The notes under the pieces: generated by a model
Database searches by the model: none
What the model was told of the DNA's origin: nothing
The model's input: only the letters and a program-made list of their open reading frames with translations
From: Actinomycetota bacterium
GTDB taxonomy: Bacteria; Actinomycetota; Actinomycetes; S36-B12
Assembly: GCA_016717115.1 (NCBI GenBank)
Contig: JADKGE010000001.1
Coordinates: 372,001-436,000, forward strand
DNA: 64,000 bases
Direction: 5' to 3'
Shown: positions 1 to 8,294 of the stretch, one piece after another
Layout of the letters: every line of letters begins with the position of its first letter
How positions within the stretch are numbered: position 1 is the first letter of the stretch
Translations under genes and position numbers: made by a program

Positions 1-1
1 T

Positions 2-2044
2 CCCGGCCCGATCGTGCCCTTCCCGTCTCAGGACGGGAAGGCGCTGCTGATCAACGTTCCGCTCAACGGCGACAAGGCGGGCGAGAACACTCCCAGCGGA
101 GAACTGTCCCTCGCCGTCATCACCGAGTCGATCCGAGCGGCCGCCATCGACGTGCCCGGCCTCCAGATCAACGTCACCGGGCCGGCCGGCATCCTGACCG
201 ACCTCATCGCGATCTTCGGCGCCATCGACACGACACTGCTCGGGGCCACCGCTCTCATCGTCGCGATCATCCTGATCTTCGTCTATCGCAGCCCGTTCAT
301 CTGGGTCATCCCGCTGCTGGCCGCGCTGATGGCGCTGTCCGCCGCGAGCGCCATCGTCTACATCCTGGCCAAGAACGAGGTCCTCGTCCTGAACGGCCAG
401 AGCCAGGGCATCCTGACCGTTCTCGTGTTCGGCGCAGGCACCGACTACGCGCTGCTCACCATCGCCCGATATCGCGAGGAACTCCATCACCACGCGGTGC
501 ACACCGACGCCATCAAGGCGGCCTGGCGAGGGACCGTGGAGCCCATCGTCGCCAGCGCGGCCACCGTGATCATCGGCCTCATGTGCCTGCTGCTCAGCGA
601 GCTCAACTCCAACAGGTCACTCGGCCCCGTCGGCGCGGCCGGCATTCTCGGCGCCCTCGTGGTGATGCTGACGTTCCTGCCTGCCCTGCTGGCCATCCCC
701 AGCGTGGTGCTGCCGATCCTCGCGCTCCTCGTGCCCACGGTCATCGGCCTTGCCCTGAGCCTCGTCAGCGACATCCCCATCGGCCCGTTCGCGGCGATCG
801 GCGGCGTCCTTGCCCTGGTGACAGTGATCGCATGGATCGGCTTCGGCATCATGCGCATCCGCAAGCCGCACTGGGGACCCTTCTCGCGCGACAAGTACCC
901 CTCGGGTCGCTGGGCCTTCTGGCCCAAGGTGCCTCGGGAGGACGAGGCCGACGAACGACTCTCGGGTGTCTGGTCGAAACTCGCCGACAGCATCGGCCGC
1001 CGGCCGCGGATCACGTGGGTGGTCACGGCCCTGGTGATGCTGGTCTTCGCCGCCTTCTCGTTCACGCTCAAGGCCGACGGCATCACCACTACCGAGGCGT
1101 TCGTCAACGAGACCGACTCCGTCGTGGGCCAGAGCCAGCTGGCGGAGCACTTCCCCGGCGGCCTGGGCACGCCGGCGATCATCATCGCCAACGCGACATC
1201 GGTCGATGACGTGATCGCCGCTGCCACGGCCACCGACGGAGTTGCCGAGGTCGTCGCCTACACGGGTGCGCCCCCCGGGGTGCCCGCCACCGGCCTGCCG
1301 CCGAAGGAGGTCGACGGCCGCGTCCTCCTTGAGGTCACGCTGTCAGACGCGGCGGACAGTCCACAGGCCATCGACGCCGTTCGAGGGCTACGCGACAACG
1401 TGCACGTCGTCGAGGGGGCCGACGCGATCGTCGGCGGGCAGACCGCGTCACAGCTGGACGTCGACACCGCTTCCCTGCATGACCGGAACCTCATCATCCC
1501 GGTCGTCCTCGTCGTCATCTTCCTCATCCTCATGCTGCTGCTGCGCTCGATCGCGGCACCCGTGCTCCTCATCGGCACGGTCGTGCTCTCGTTCTTCGCA
1601 ACCCTGGGCGTGTGCGCGATCTTCTTCACGCATGTGTTCGGTTTCGCGGGGGCGGACACGTCGTTCCCGTTGTTCGCCTTCGTGTTCCTCGTGGCACTGG
1701 GGGTCGACTACAACATCTTCCTCATGACCCGCGTACGCGAGGAGTCGATCAAGCTCGGCACGCGGCCCGGCATCCTCAAGGGACTCACCGTGACCGGTGG
1801 CGTCATCACCAGTGCGGGCATCGTCCTCGCCGCGACGTTCCTGGTGCTCGGCGTCCTGCCGCTGGTGTTCCTCCGCCAGATCGGCTTCGCGGTCGCGGTC
1901 GGCGTCCTGCTCGACACCTTCATCATCCGATCGACCCTGGTGCCGGCCCTCGCCTACGACATCGGCTCGAAGATCTGGTGGCCCAGCAAGCTGGCCAAGA
2001 AGCCCGAGCCCGAGCGGATCGAGGAGCCGACGACGGTCGGCTGA
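2..2044 (+). CDS. MMPL/RND-family membrane exporter, 5' end outside window
   Basis: The reading frame is open from the first bases of the window, so the gene starts upstream; about 680 residues are visible. Two halves each carry a run of hydrophobic segments with the loop motifs FGAGTDYALL and LGVDYNIFLMTRVREE, which are hallmarks of the MMPL branch of the RND superfamily. The polar stretch between the halves is an extracytoplasmic porter-type domain. Actinobacterial MMPL proteins export lipids or drugs using the proton gradient; the substrate cannot be read here. A nearby lipid-modifying pair (tmsA/tmsB) is suggestive but is not cotranscribed, since a minus-strand gene lies between them. Confidence 0.9.
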   Translation, partial: PGPIVPFPSQDGKALLINVPLNGDKAGENTPSGELSLAVITESIRAAAIDVPGLQINVTGPAGILTDLIAIFGAIDTTLLGATALIVAIILIFVYRSPFIWVIPLLAALMALSAASAIVYILAKNEVLVLNGQSQGILTVLVFGAGTDYALLTIARYREELHHHAVHTDAIKAAWRGTVEPIVASAATVIIGLMCLLLSELNSNRSLGPVGAAGILGALVVMLTFLPALLAIPSVVLPILALLVPTVIGLALSLVSDIPIGPFAAIGGVLALVTVIAWIGFGIMRIRKPHWGPFSRDKYPSGRWAFWPKVPREDEADERLSGVWSKLADSIGRRPRITWVVTALVMLVFAAFSFTLKADGITTTEAFVNETDSVVGQSQLAEHFPGGLGTPAIIIANATSVDDVIAAATATDGVAEVVAYTGAPPGVPATGLPPKEVDGRVLLEVTLSDAADSPQAIDAVRGLRDNVHVVEGADAIVGGQTASQLDVDTASLHDRNLIIPVVLVVIFLILMLLLRSIAAPVLLIGTVVLSFFATLGVCAIFFTHVFGFAGADTSFPLFAFVFLVALGVDYNIFLMTRVREESIKLGTRPGILKGLTVTGGVITSAGIVLAATFLVLGVLPLVFLRQIGFAVAVGVLLDTFIIRSTLVPALAYDIGSKIWWPSKLAKKPEPERIEEPTTVG

Positions 2045-2047
2045 GGA

Positions 2048-2728
2048 TCACGCCGCTTGCGTCGGCCCGGAATCCTCCGATGGCGACGGGGCATAGATGA
2101 CGTCGACCTTCGTCATGAGGTCGAACACATCGGGCGATGGCACCGCATCCCGCATCGGCTGCTCGGCCGCAGCGAAGGTCGAGTTGACCTGCTCGTGGGT
2201 GACGCCGAACTCCGCCGGGTCCTTGGCGGCCTTGCCGAGGTAGTCCTGCCATGCCTGGTTGTGGGCGAGGTAGGCCTCCTGCGCGGCGCTGATGTCGGAA
2301 TGCCACCCGAGCACGCGCACGGCCGCCACCTTGTCCCCTCCGGCCGTGACACCCACGAGGCCCGCCGCCGCCGCAGCCTGCAGCTTCTCGTCGAGGGCGG
2401 CACGATCGGCATCGCTCAGCGCGTCCTGCCCCTGGTACTCCTCGAACGCGGCGCGGACCGCAAGCTGGGTGTCCGCCATCGCCTGCTCAGAGACCTCGAT
2501 CTGGCTGACCAGCGCCCGCATCTCGACGTTGCGGGCGGCCCAGTCGCCGACGACCATGCCCAGACCGACCAGGACCACGAGGAAGGCGAGACCCCCGAGA
2601 ACGAAGGGCAGCCAGCGACGCGTGCGCCGCGGGGCCGCCTGCGCCGACGGCGGCGAGGCGTCCAGGTATTCCATCGCCGGGACGGCGTAGGTCGGTTCCG
2701 GAGCGGGGTTCGGCTGCTGATCGGACAT
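2048..2728 (-). CDS. Unknown single-TM protein
   Basis: A 226-residue protein of no family I recognise. A proline-rich cytoplasmic leader of about 38 residues ends in a basic patch, followed by one membrane segment (about residues 39-62) and an Ala/Glu-rich, probably helical extracytoplasmic region. The ATG at 2728 was chosen because the longer frame upstream overlaps the divergent tmsA gene and is low-information sequence. It converges on the MMPL gene with only 3 bases between stops and shares a 69-base divergent promoter region with tmsA. Function unknown. Confidence 0.75.
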   Translation of the reverse strand: MSDQQPNPAPEPTYAVPAMEYLDASPPSAQAAPRRTRRWLPFVLGGLAFLVVLVGLGMVVGDWAARNVEMRALVSQIEVSEQAMADTQLAVRAAFEEYQGQDALSDADRAALDEKLQAAAAAGLVGVTAGGDKVAAVRVLGWHSDISAAQEAYLAHNQAWQDYLGKAAKDPAEFGVTHEQVNSTFAAAEQPMRDAVPSPDVFDLMTKVDVIYAPSPSEDSGPTQAA

Positions 2729-2797
2729 CCCGACATTGTGGACCAGACCTCCGGCGATCCCCGTCGGCAGGCCCGGACCGCCCACTACCTTGGTGCC

Positions 2798-4207
2798 GTG
2801 ACGTCGTTGGAGGTGCCCCCGCAGTGGCGCACGCACTACGCGGCCCTGCGCGCGCGGCTGCTTGATCAGTACCGCGCCATCCCACCGGGGTCGCCCGTGC
2901 GCCTGGCCAAGCGCACGTCGAACCTGTTCCGTCCCCGCGACCCAGTCAGCGCGCCGGGGCTCGACGTGGCCGCATTCGACGGCGTCCTCGACGTCGACCC
3001 CGTGACGCAGACGGCCGAGGTCCTCGGCATGACGACGTACGAGCACCTCGTCGACGCAACGCTCCCGTTGGGCCTCATGCCCAGATGCGTCCCGCAACTG
3101 CGCACCATCACCCTCGGCGGCGCCGTCACCGGGCTGGGCATCGAGAGCGCGAGCTGGCGCAACGGGTCGCCGCACGAGTCGGTGCTCGACATGGACATCC
3201 TCACCGGCGCAGGAGAGATCCTCACCGTCACCGGCGCCCCCGACGACCCGCATCGCGACCTCTTCTTCGGATTCCCCAACTCCTACGGATCACTCGGGTA
3301 CGCGCTGCGGCTTCGCATCGAGCTGGAGCCCACCCGGCCGTTCGTGCTCCTGCGCCATGTGCGCTTCGCCTCCGCCGACGCCATGACCGATGCGCTGCGC
3401 ACCATCACCGAGACCGGCCAGCACGAGGGCCGCAGAGTCGACTTCCTCGACGGCACGGTGTTCTCGCCCGACGAGCAGTACCTGTCGGTCGGCACGATGG
3501 TCGACGGGCCTCCGGCGGGCATGACCCCGAGCGACTACACCGGCATGGACGTCTACTACCGATCCATCCAGCGCAGGGCGATCGACGTCCTCACGATCCG
3601 CGACTACCTGTGGCGCTGGGACACCGACTGGTTCTGGTGCTCCCGGGCTTTCGGTGCGCAGAACCCCGCCGTGCGCCGGCTGTGGCCGAAGGACCGGCTG
3701 CGCAGCGACGTCTACTGGAAGCTCATCGCCATCGATCGTCGCTACGCCGTGTCGGCGCGGGCCGCCCGGCTCCGCAGGCAGCCGGCCCGCGAACCCGTGG
3801 TGCAGGACATCGAGGTACCCGTCGACCGGCTTCCCGAGTTCCTCGAGTTCTTCCACCGCGAAGTGGGGATCGAGCCGATCTGGGTGTGCCCCCTCAAGCA
3901 GCGCGACGCCACGGCCCGCTGGCCCCTCTACGAGTTCGACCCCGACGTCTGCTACGTCAACGTGGGCTTCTGGTCGACGGTGCCGCTCCCGCCCGGGGTC
4001 GAACCCGACGAGGGTCGCGTCAACCGACGGATCGAGCAGGTGGTGACAGCACTCGACGGTCGCAAGTCGCTGTACTCGACGGCGTTCTACGACAAGGACA
4101 CGTTCTGGTCGATTTACGGAGGTGAGGAGTACAGCCGACTCAAGGGCGTCTACGATCCTGAGCGGCGCTTGCGAGGGCTCTACGAGAAAGTCGTCGAACG
4201 GCAGTAA
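2798..4207 (+). CDS. tmsA: FAD-binding oxidoreductase, probable 10-methylene-stearoyl reductase
   Basis: 469 residues. The N-terminal half is a PCMH-type FAD-binding domain (region around LRTITLGGAVTGLGIESASW), related to DprE1 and DHCR24-like enzymes. It lies 12 bases upstream of a cyclopropane-synthase-type methyltransferase. In actinobacteria this pair is known as TmsA/TmsB (BfaA/BfaB): TmsB adds a methylene at C10 of oleoyl phospholipid and TmsA reduces it with NADPH to 10-methylstearoyl (tuberculostearic-type) lipid. The function is inferred from family plus pairing. The GTG at 2798 matches the start of conserved sequence; longer starts run through the neighbour. A simple alternative is another FAD-linked oxidase. 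Confidence 0.8.
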   Translation: MTSLEVPPQWRTHYAALRARLLDQYRAIPPGSPVRLAKRTSNLFRPRDPVSAPGLDVAAFDGVLDVDPVTQTAEVLGMTTYEHLVDATLPLGLMPRCVPQLRTITLGGAVTGLGIESASWRNGSPHESVLDMDILTGAGEILTVTGAPDDPHRDLFFGFPNSYGSLGYALRLRIELEPTRPFVLLRHVRFASADAMTDALRTITETGQHEGRRVDFLDGTVFSPDEQYLSVGTMVDGPPAGMTPSDYTGMDVYYRSIQRRAIDVLTIRDYLWRWDTDWFWCSRAFGAQNPAVRRLWPKDRLRSDVYWKLIAIDRRYAVSARAARLRRQPAREPVVQDIEVPVDRLPEFLEFFHREVGIEPIWVCPLKQRDATARWPLYEFDPDVCYVNVGFWSTVPLPPGVEPDEGRVNRRIEQVVTALDGRKSLYSTAFYDKDTFWSIYGGEEYSRLKGVYDPERRLRGLYEKVVERQ

Positions 4208-4219
4208 GGAGCGATTCAG

Positions 4220-5473
4220 ATGAAGCTTGCTGACGCATTCCAGATCATCGTGCCGGCCGAACGGGGCGTCGGCTTCCGCGCCTACGACGGATCGACGGCC
4301 GGTCCTGTCAACGCCGACGTCGTGCTGGACGTCCGCAGCCCGCGCGCGGTGCAGTACCTCGCCAGCGCTCCGTCGCAGCTGGGCCTCGCCCGCGCGTACG
4401 TGACAGGCGACCTCGAGATCATCGGCGACGCCTACACCGCGCTGAGCAGGCTCTACCCCGTCGACTGGCTGCAGATCTCGTGGAGCGACCGACTCAGGCT
4501 CGTTCGACAGTTCGCGCCCAAGGCGATCCATCGCCCGGCCCCGCCGCCGCAGGAGCGCACCCTCAACGGCCGACGACACTCCAAGAACCGCGACGCCGAC
4601 GCGATCCACCATCACTACGACGTCAGCAATCGCTTCTACTCCTGGGTGCTCGGCCCGTCCATGGCCTACACCTGTGCGGTCTTCCCCACGCCCGACGCGT
4701 CGCTCGAGACGGCGCAGGAGGACAAGTTCGACCTCGTGTGCCGCAAGCTGGGCCTCGAGCCGGGCATGCGGCTGCTGGACGTCGGCTGCGGGTGGGGCGG
4801 CATGGTCATGCACGCCGTCAAGCACTACGGCGTCAAGGCCATCGGGGTCACACTGTCCGAGCAGCAGGCCGCCTACGGACAGGAGTCCATCGAGCAGGCC
4901 GGCCTGACCAGCCAGGCCCAGATTCGCTTCAGCGACTACCGCGACGTGGCGGAGTCCGGCTTCGACGCGGTCTCGTCCATCGGGCTCACGGAGCACATCG
5001 GCCGGGCCAACTACCCGTCGTACTTCGCCTTCCTCAACGGCAAGCTGCGTCCCGAGGGCCGGCTGCTCAACCACACGATCACCCGGCCCAGCGACGACTG
5101 GGTGAGCCACTTCCGCAAGTCCTTCATCAACAGGTACGTGTTCCCCGACGGCGAGCTCTCCGGTCCGAGCCAGGTGATGACGGCGATGAACTCGGCGGGC
5201 TTCGAGATCCGGCACTCCGAGAACCTGCGCGAGCACTACGCCTTGACCCTGAAGCACTGGTGCGAGAACCTCGAGGACCACTGGGACGAGGCGGTCGCCG
5301 AAGCGGGCCTGGGCACCGCGCGGGTGTGGCGCCTGTACATGGCCGCGTCCCGGCTGGGCTTCGACATCAACATGATCCAGCTGCATCAGATGCTCGGCGT
5401 GAAGCTCGGGCCGGGTGGGTCGTCGGGCATGCCGCTCCGCCCGGACTTCAGCGCCACGGCCGTTCGCGTCTGA
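4220..5473 (+). CDS. tmsB: Cyclopropane-fatty-acyl-phospholipid synthase-type methyltransferase
   Basis: 417 residues, the usual size for Cfa/UfaA/TmsB enzymes. The SAM-binding loop LLDVGCGWGGMVMHAVKHYG lies near residue 190, after a conserved HHYDVSNRFYSWVLG segment, both typical of the family that adds C1 units to unsaturated acyl chains of membrane phospholipids. An AAGGAG ribosome site overlaps the stop of the preceding FAD gene, so the two are cotranscribed. The pairing favours the 10-methylene-forming TmsB/BfaB role over plain cyclopropanation. No third gene (tmsC) follows; instead a hairpin and terminator end the unit. Confidence 0.85.
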   Translation: MKLADAFQIIVPAERGVGFRAYDGSTAGPVNADVVLDVRSPRAVQYLASAPSQLGLARAYVTGDLEIIGDAYTALSRLYPVDWLQISWSDRLRLVRQFAPKAIHRPAPPPQERTLNGRRHSKNRDADAIHHHYDVSNRFYSWVLGPSMAYTCAVFPTPDASLETAQEDKFDLVCRKLGLEPGMRLLDVGCGWGGMVMHAVKHYGVKAIGVTLSEQQAAYGQESIEQAGLTSQAQIRFSDYRDVAESGFDAVSSIGLTEHIGRANYPSYFAFLNGKLRPEGRLLNHTITRPSDDWVSHFRKSFINRYVFPDGELSGPSQVMTAMNSAGFEIRHSENLREHYALTLKHWCENLEDHWDEAVAEAGLGTARVWRLYMAASRLGFDINMIQLHQMLGVKLGPGGSSGMPLRPDFSATAVRV

Positions 5474-5548
5474 CCAACGCGCGAACCGATTCGCGCTCGG
5501 CCCGATCGGGAATCGTCCCGTTCGACGGGATGGCATGACGTCATCCGG

Positions 5549-5569
5549 GGGACCTTGGTCCCGATTTTT
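5549..5569 (+). terminator. Rho-independent terminator between tmsB and the hydrogenase cluster
   Basis: A stem of GGGACC/GGTCCC with a two-base loop is followed directly by GATTTTT. Another small stem, GCGCGAA/TTCGCGC at 5479-5496, sits just after the tmsB stop. Together they separate the fatty-acid unit from the hydrogenase genes, so the hydrogenase promoter should lie in 5570-5680. Confidence 0.7.
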
Positions 5570-5685
5570 CACAATCGCACGACAACAGGCACCCACTCCT
5601 GCCACCATGCGCGGGAAGACCAGGCCAACCACGGGCGAACGTGTCGTTGATCCTTGGTCACCGTTCAACCAGCCTGGAGGTGGAC

Positions 5686-6225
5686 GTGACCCTCACGCCC
5701 GATGTCGCAGCGAATACCGACGCGCTTGACGCGATGCTCGCCGATCCAGAGATCCGCCAGTCGCTGGCCGTCATCGTGGCCAACGCGCCCACGCTGGCCG
5801 CCTTGGCGGCCATGGGCACCGGCCTCCTGCAACGCGGCCCTGAGCTCACCGACAACATCAACGGAGTTATTCGCAGCCTGCGCGAGGACCTCGACACGGG
5901 CGAGGACTCCAGGGGCGGCCAGCTGCGTACCGCGGTGAGCGCCCTCGCCCAGCTGGCACCCGTCGCCGAGACGCTGGCCACCCGCAGTGAGACCATCCAA
6001 GGCTTCCTCGACTCCGCCATCCTCCGACCGGAGATCGTCCAGGTCGTGGGCACCTTCGGTGAGGCCGCGCTCGAGGCCGACAAGCGCACGCGCGGCAAGC
6101 AGGCCGAGGTGGGCAGCATCTTCGCCCTGAACAGGGTCCTCAAGGAACCCGAGGTGCAGGAAACCTTGGCCTTCTTCGTGGAGTTCGCGCGCGTCTTCGG
6201 CGCGCATCAGCGGGCCGGCAGCTGA
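5686..6225 (+). CDS. DUF1641-like protein at head of hydrogenase cluster, possible HucM counterpart
   Basis: 179 residues, mostly helical, no membrane segment. The C-terminal stretch SIFALNRVLKEPEVQETLAF resembles the DUF1641 signature. The GTG at 5686 was chosen because CTGGAGG lies five to six bases upstream; the longer frame has no such site. It is the first gene of the hydrogenase operon, 3 bases before hypA. In M. smegmatis a small helical protein, HucM, is encoded beside the group 2a subunits and scaffolds the enzyme into a membrane-associated oligomer. By size, helical character and position this could be its counterpart, but no alignment was done. Confidence 0.65.
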   Translation: MTLTPDVAANTDALDAMLADPEIRQSLAVIVANAPTLAALAAMGTGLLQRGPELTDNINGVIRSLREDLDTGEDSRGGQLRTAVSALAQLAPVAETLATRSETIQGFLDSAILRPEIVQVVGTFGEAALEADKRTRGKQAEVGSIFALNRVLKEPEVQETLAFFVEFARVFGAHQRAGS

Positions 6226-6228
6226 ATC

Positions 6229-6594
6229 ATGCACGAGCTCTCCGTCGCGCACGCCGTGGTCTCCACGGTGATCGGCGCCCTGCCGTCACCCGACACCCGG
6301 GTACTGCAGGTGCGCCTGCGCATCGGTGAGCTCTCCGGACTCGTTCCGCAAGCACTGGAGTTCGCCTACGACGTTGCCGCACAGGGCACGCCGCTCGCGG
6401 ATGCCGCCCTCGTCATCGAGCGCAGCCCGATCGTGGTCGACTGCCCCACGTGCGGAAGGCAGGAGCTCGCTTCGGCGAGGGATTTCCGCTGCCCCGCCTG
6501 CTCGGTGCCCTGCGGCAACGTCGTTGGCGGCAAGGAGCTCGAGATCATCGACATCACGCTGGATGATGTCCTCGTCGGTGGCGGGGTCGCATGA
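6229..6594 (+). CDS. hypA: Hydrogenase nickel incorporation protein HypA
   Basis: 121 residues. It begins MHELSV, with His2 the usual nickel ligand, and carries the structural zinc site Cys72/Cys75 and Cys88/Cys91 (CPTC...CPAC). HypA works with HypB to insert Ni into the large-subunit precursor in the cytoplasm. The start is 3 bases after the preceding stop and the end overlaps hypB by 4 bases, so translation is coupled. Confidence 0.95.
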   Translation: MHELSVAHAVVSTVIGALPSPDTRVLQVRLRIGELSGLVPQALEFAYDVAAQGTPLADAALVIERSPIVVDCPTCGRQELASARDFRCPACSVPCGNVVGGKELEIIDITLDDVLVGGGVA

Positions 6595-7280
6595 GCACCC
6601 GCATCGTCGACCTGCGCAAGGGCATCCTGGAGAAGAACGACCTCTTGGCCCAGTCGCTGCGGGCGCAGTTCGCCCGCGCCGACGTGCGCGTCAGCAACTG
6701 GGTCTCCAGCCCGGGCAGCGGCAAGACCGCGCTCCTCGAGTCACTACTCACGGCGGCGATCTCGCGCGGCACGGCCGCGGCCGCCCTCGTCGGGGACTGC
6801 GCCACCGACAACGACGCCCGGCGCCTGGAGCGCTCGGGCGCACCGGTACGCCAGATCGTCACGGAGAGCATGTGCCACCTCGAGGCGGACATGATCGCCG
6901 AGTACCTCGACGGCTGGAGGCTGGCCGATCTCGACCTGCTCGTCATCGAGAATGTCGGCAACCTCGTGTGCCCCACCGCCTACGACCTCGGGGAAGACAC
7001 CCGAGTGGCCCTTCTCAGCGTCACCGAGGGCGAGGACAAGCCCGCGAAGTACCCCCAGCTGTTCCACTCCGCCGATGTCGTCGTCATCACCAAGACCGAC
7101 ATCGCCACGGCCGTGGAATGGGATCGCGATGCCGCGCTGGCCGCGATCCGCGCAGTGAACCCGGCCGCACCAATAGTGGAAACGTCATCGCGCACCGGTG
7201 ATGGCGTGCTCGAACTGCTCGATCTGCTGCTCACCCCATCGTCGATCACATCATCACCACAACTGCAGGAGGCACCGTGA
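6591..7280 (+). CDS. hypB: Hydrogenase nickel incorporation GTPase HypB
   Basis: 229 residues. The P-loop SSPGSGKT is at about residues 39-46, followed by GDCATDNDARRL and a conserved CHLEADMI metal-site segment of SIMIBI GTPases. It uses GTP hydrolysis to drive nickel delivery with HypA. It lacks the N-terminal His-rich tail and CxxCGC nickel-storage motif of some HypB proteins. It overlaps hypA at its start and the small-subunit gene at its end, each by 4 bases, placing maturation and structural genes in one transcript. Confidence 0.95.
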   Translation: MSTRIVDLRKGILEKNDLLAQSLRAQFARADVRVSNWVSSPGSGKTALLESLLTAAISRGTAAAALVGDCATDNDARRLERSGAPVRQIVTESMCHLEADMIAEYLDGWRLADLDLLVIENVGNLVCPTAYDLGEDTRVALLSVTEGEDKPAKYPQLFHSADVVVITKTDIATAVEWDRDAALAAIRAVNPAAPIVETSSRTGDGVLELLDLLLTPSSITSSPQLQEAP

Positions 7281-8251
7281 CATCCGTGCTCTGGTTCCAA
7301 GGAGGAGCTTGCTCCGGGAACACAATGTCGTTCATCAACGCCGCGGAGCCGTCCGTGGTTGACCTGATCGTCGACTACGGCCTGGAGATCGTCTACCACC
7401 CGACCTTGTCGATGGAGATCGGCAAGACGGCCCAGGACCTGTTCTGGTCCTACGCCAAGGGCGAGAAGGAGATCGACATCTTCGTGTATGAGGGGTCGGT
7501 CATCGAGGGACCCAACGGCAGTGGGCGATTCGACATGTTCGCCGGACGCCCGATGAAGGACTGGGTCGACGACATCGCGCCCAAGGCCGGCATCGTCGTG
7601 GCCATCGGGGACTGCGCGACCTGGGGTGGACTGCCTGCCGTCCCGCCGAACCCGTCCGACAGCCGTGGTCTGCAGTTCGACCGAGGTGGAAAGCGCGGCG
7701 GGCATCTGGGCCCCGACTTCGTCAGCAAGCTCGGACTGCCGGTGATCAATATCCCGGGCTGCCCCGCGCATCCGGACTGGATCTCGCAGATCATCGTCGC
7801 CCTCGCGGCCGGCAGAGTTGCCGACCTCGCGCTCGACGACCTGCAGCGGCCCCAGACGTTCTTCACGTCGTTCACCCAGACCGGGTGCACCCGCGTGCAG
7901 TTCTTCGCCTACAAGCAGGATCCGCCCAGCTTCGGCCAGGGCATGCGCACCGGCTGCCTGTTCTACGAGTTCGGCTGCCGTGGCCCGATGACCCACTCCC
8001 CCTGCAACCGCATCCTGTGGAACCGCCAGTCGTCCAAGACGCGAGCCGGCCATCCCTGCACGGGATGCACCGAGCCGGGCTTCCCGTTCGGCGACCTCGA
8101 GAAGGACACCGTCTTCAAGACGCAGAAAGTCGCCGGCGTCATCCCGAAGGACGAACCGGCCGGGATGGACTCCGGCTCGTACATGGCACTCGCGGGCCTC
8201 AGCCGCGCCGTCGCCCCGAAGTGGTCCAAGGAAGACATGTTCGTCGTCTGA
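7277..8251 (+). CDS. hucS: [NiFe]-hydrogenase small subunit, group 2a (HupS/HucS-like)
   Basis: 324 residues with no Tat signal, so the enzyme is cytoplasmic. It starts MTSVLWFQGGACSGNTMSF: a single Cys12 stands where membrane-bound group 1 enzymes have CxxC, as in cyanobacterial HupS and mycobacterial HucS. Later Cys motifs (GDCATWGG, NIPGCPAHP, FTQTGCT, GCLFYEFGCRGP, CNRILWN, CTGCTEP) supply ligands for three Fe-S clusters relaying electrons from the active site. Group 2a enzymes couple H2 oxidation to respiration, some at atmospheric H2 levels; affinity cannot be read from sequence. The GTG start overlaps hypB by 4 bases. Confidence 0.93.
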   Translation: MTSVLWFQGGACSGNTMSFINAAEPSVVDLIVDYGLEIVYHPTLSMEIGKTAQDLFWSYAKGEKEIDIFVYEGSVIEGPNGSGRFDMFAGRPMKDWVDDIAPKAGIVVAIGDCATWGGLPAVPPNPSDSRGLQFDRGGKRGGHLGPDFVSKLGLPVINIPGCPAHPDWISQIIVALAAGRVADLALDDLQRPQTFFTSFTQTGCTRVQFFAYKQDPPSFGQGMRTGCLFYEFGCRGPMTHSPCNRILWNRQSSKTRAGHPCTGCTEPGFPFGDLEKDTVFKTQKVAGVIPKDEPAGMDSGSYMALAGLSRAVAPKWSKEDMFVV

Positions 8252-8294
8252 CGGACCCGCCCACACGCTGACTTCGACACAGGAGAGAACACAG

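Noticed and set aside
3290..5668. 792-codon open frame on the minus strand
   Set aside because: Antisense to tmsA and tmsB, which have clear motifs and ribosome sites; the frame has no recognisable domain.
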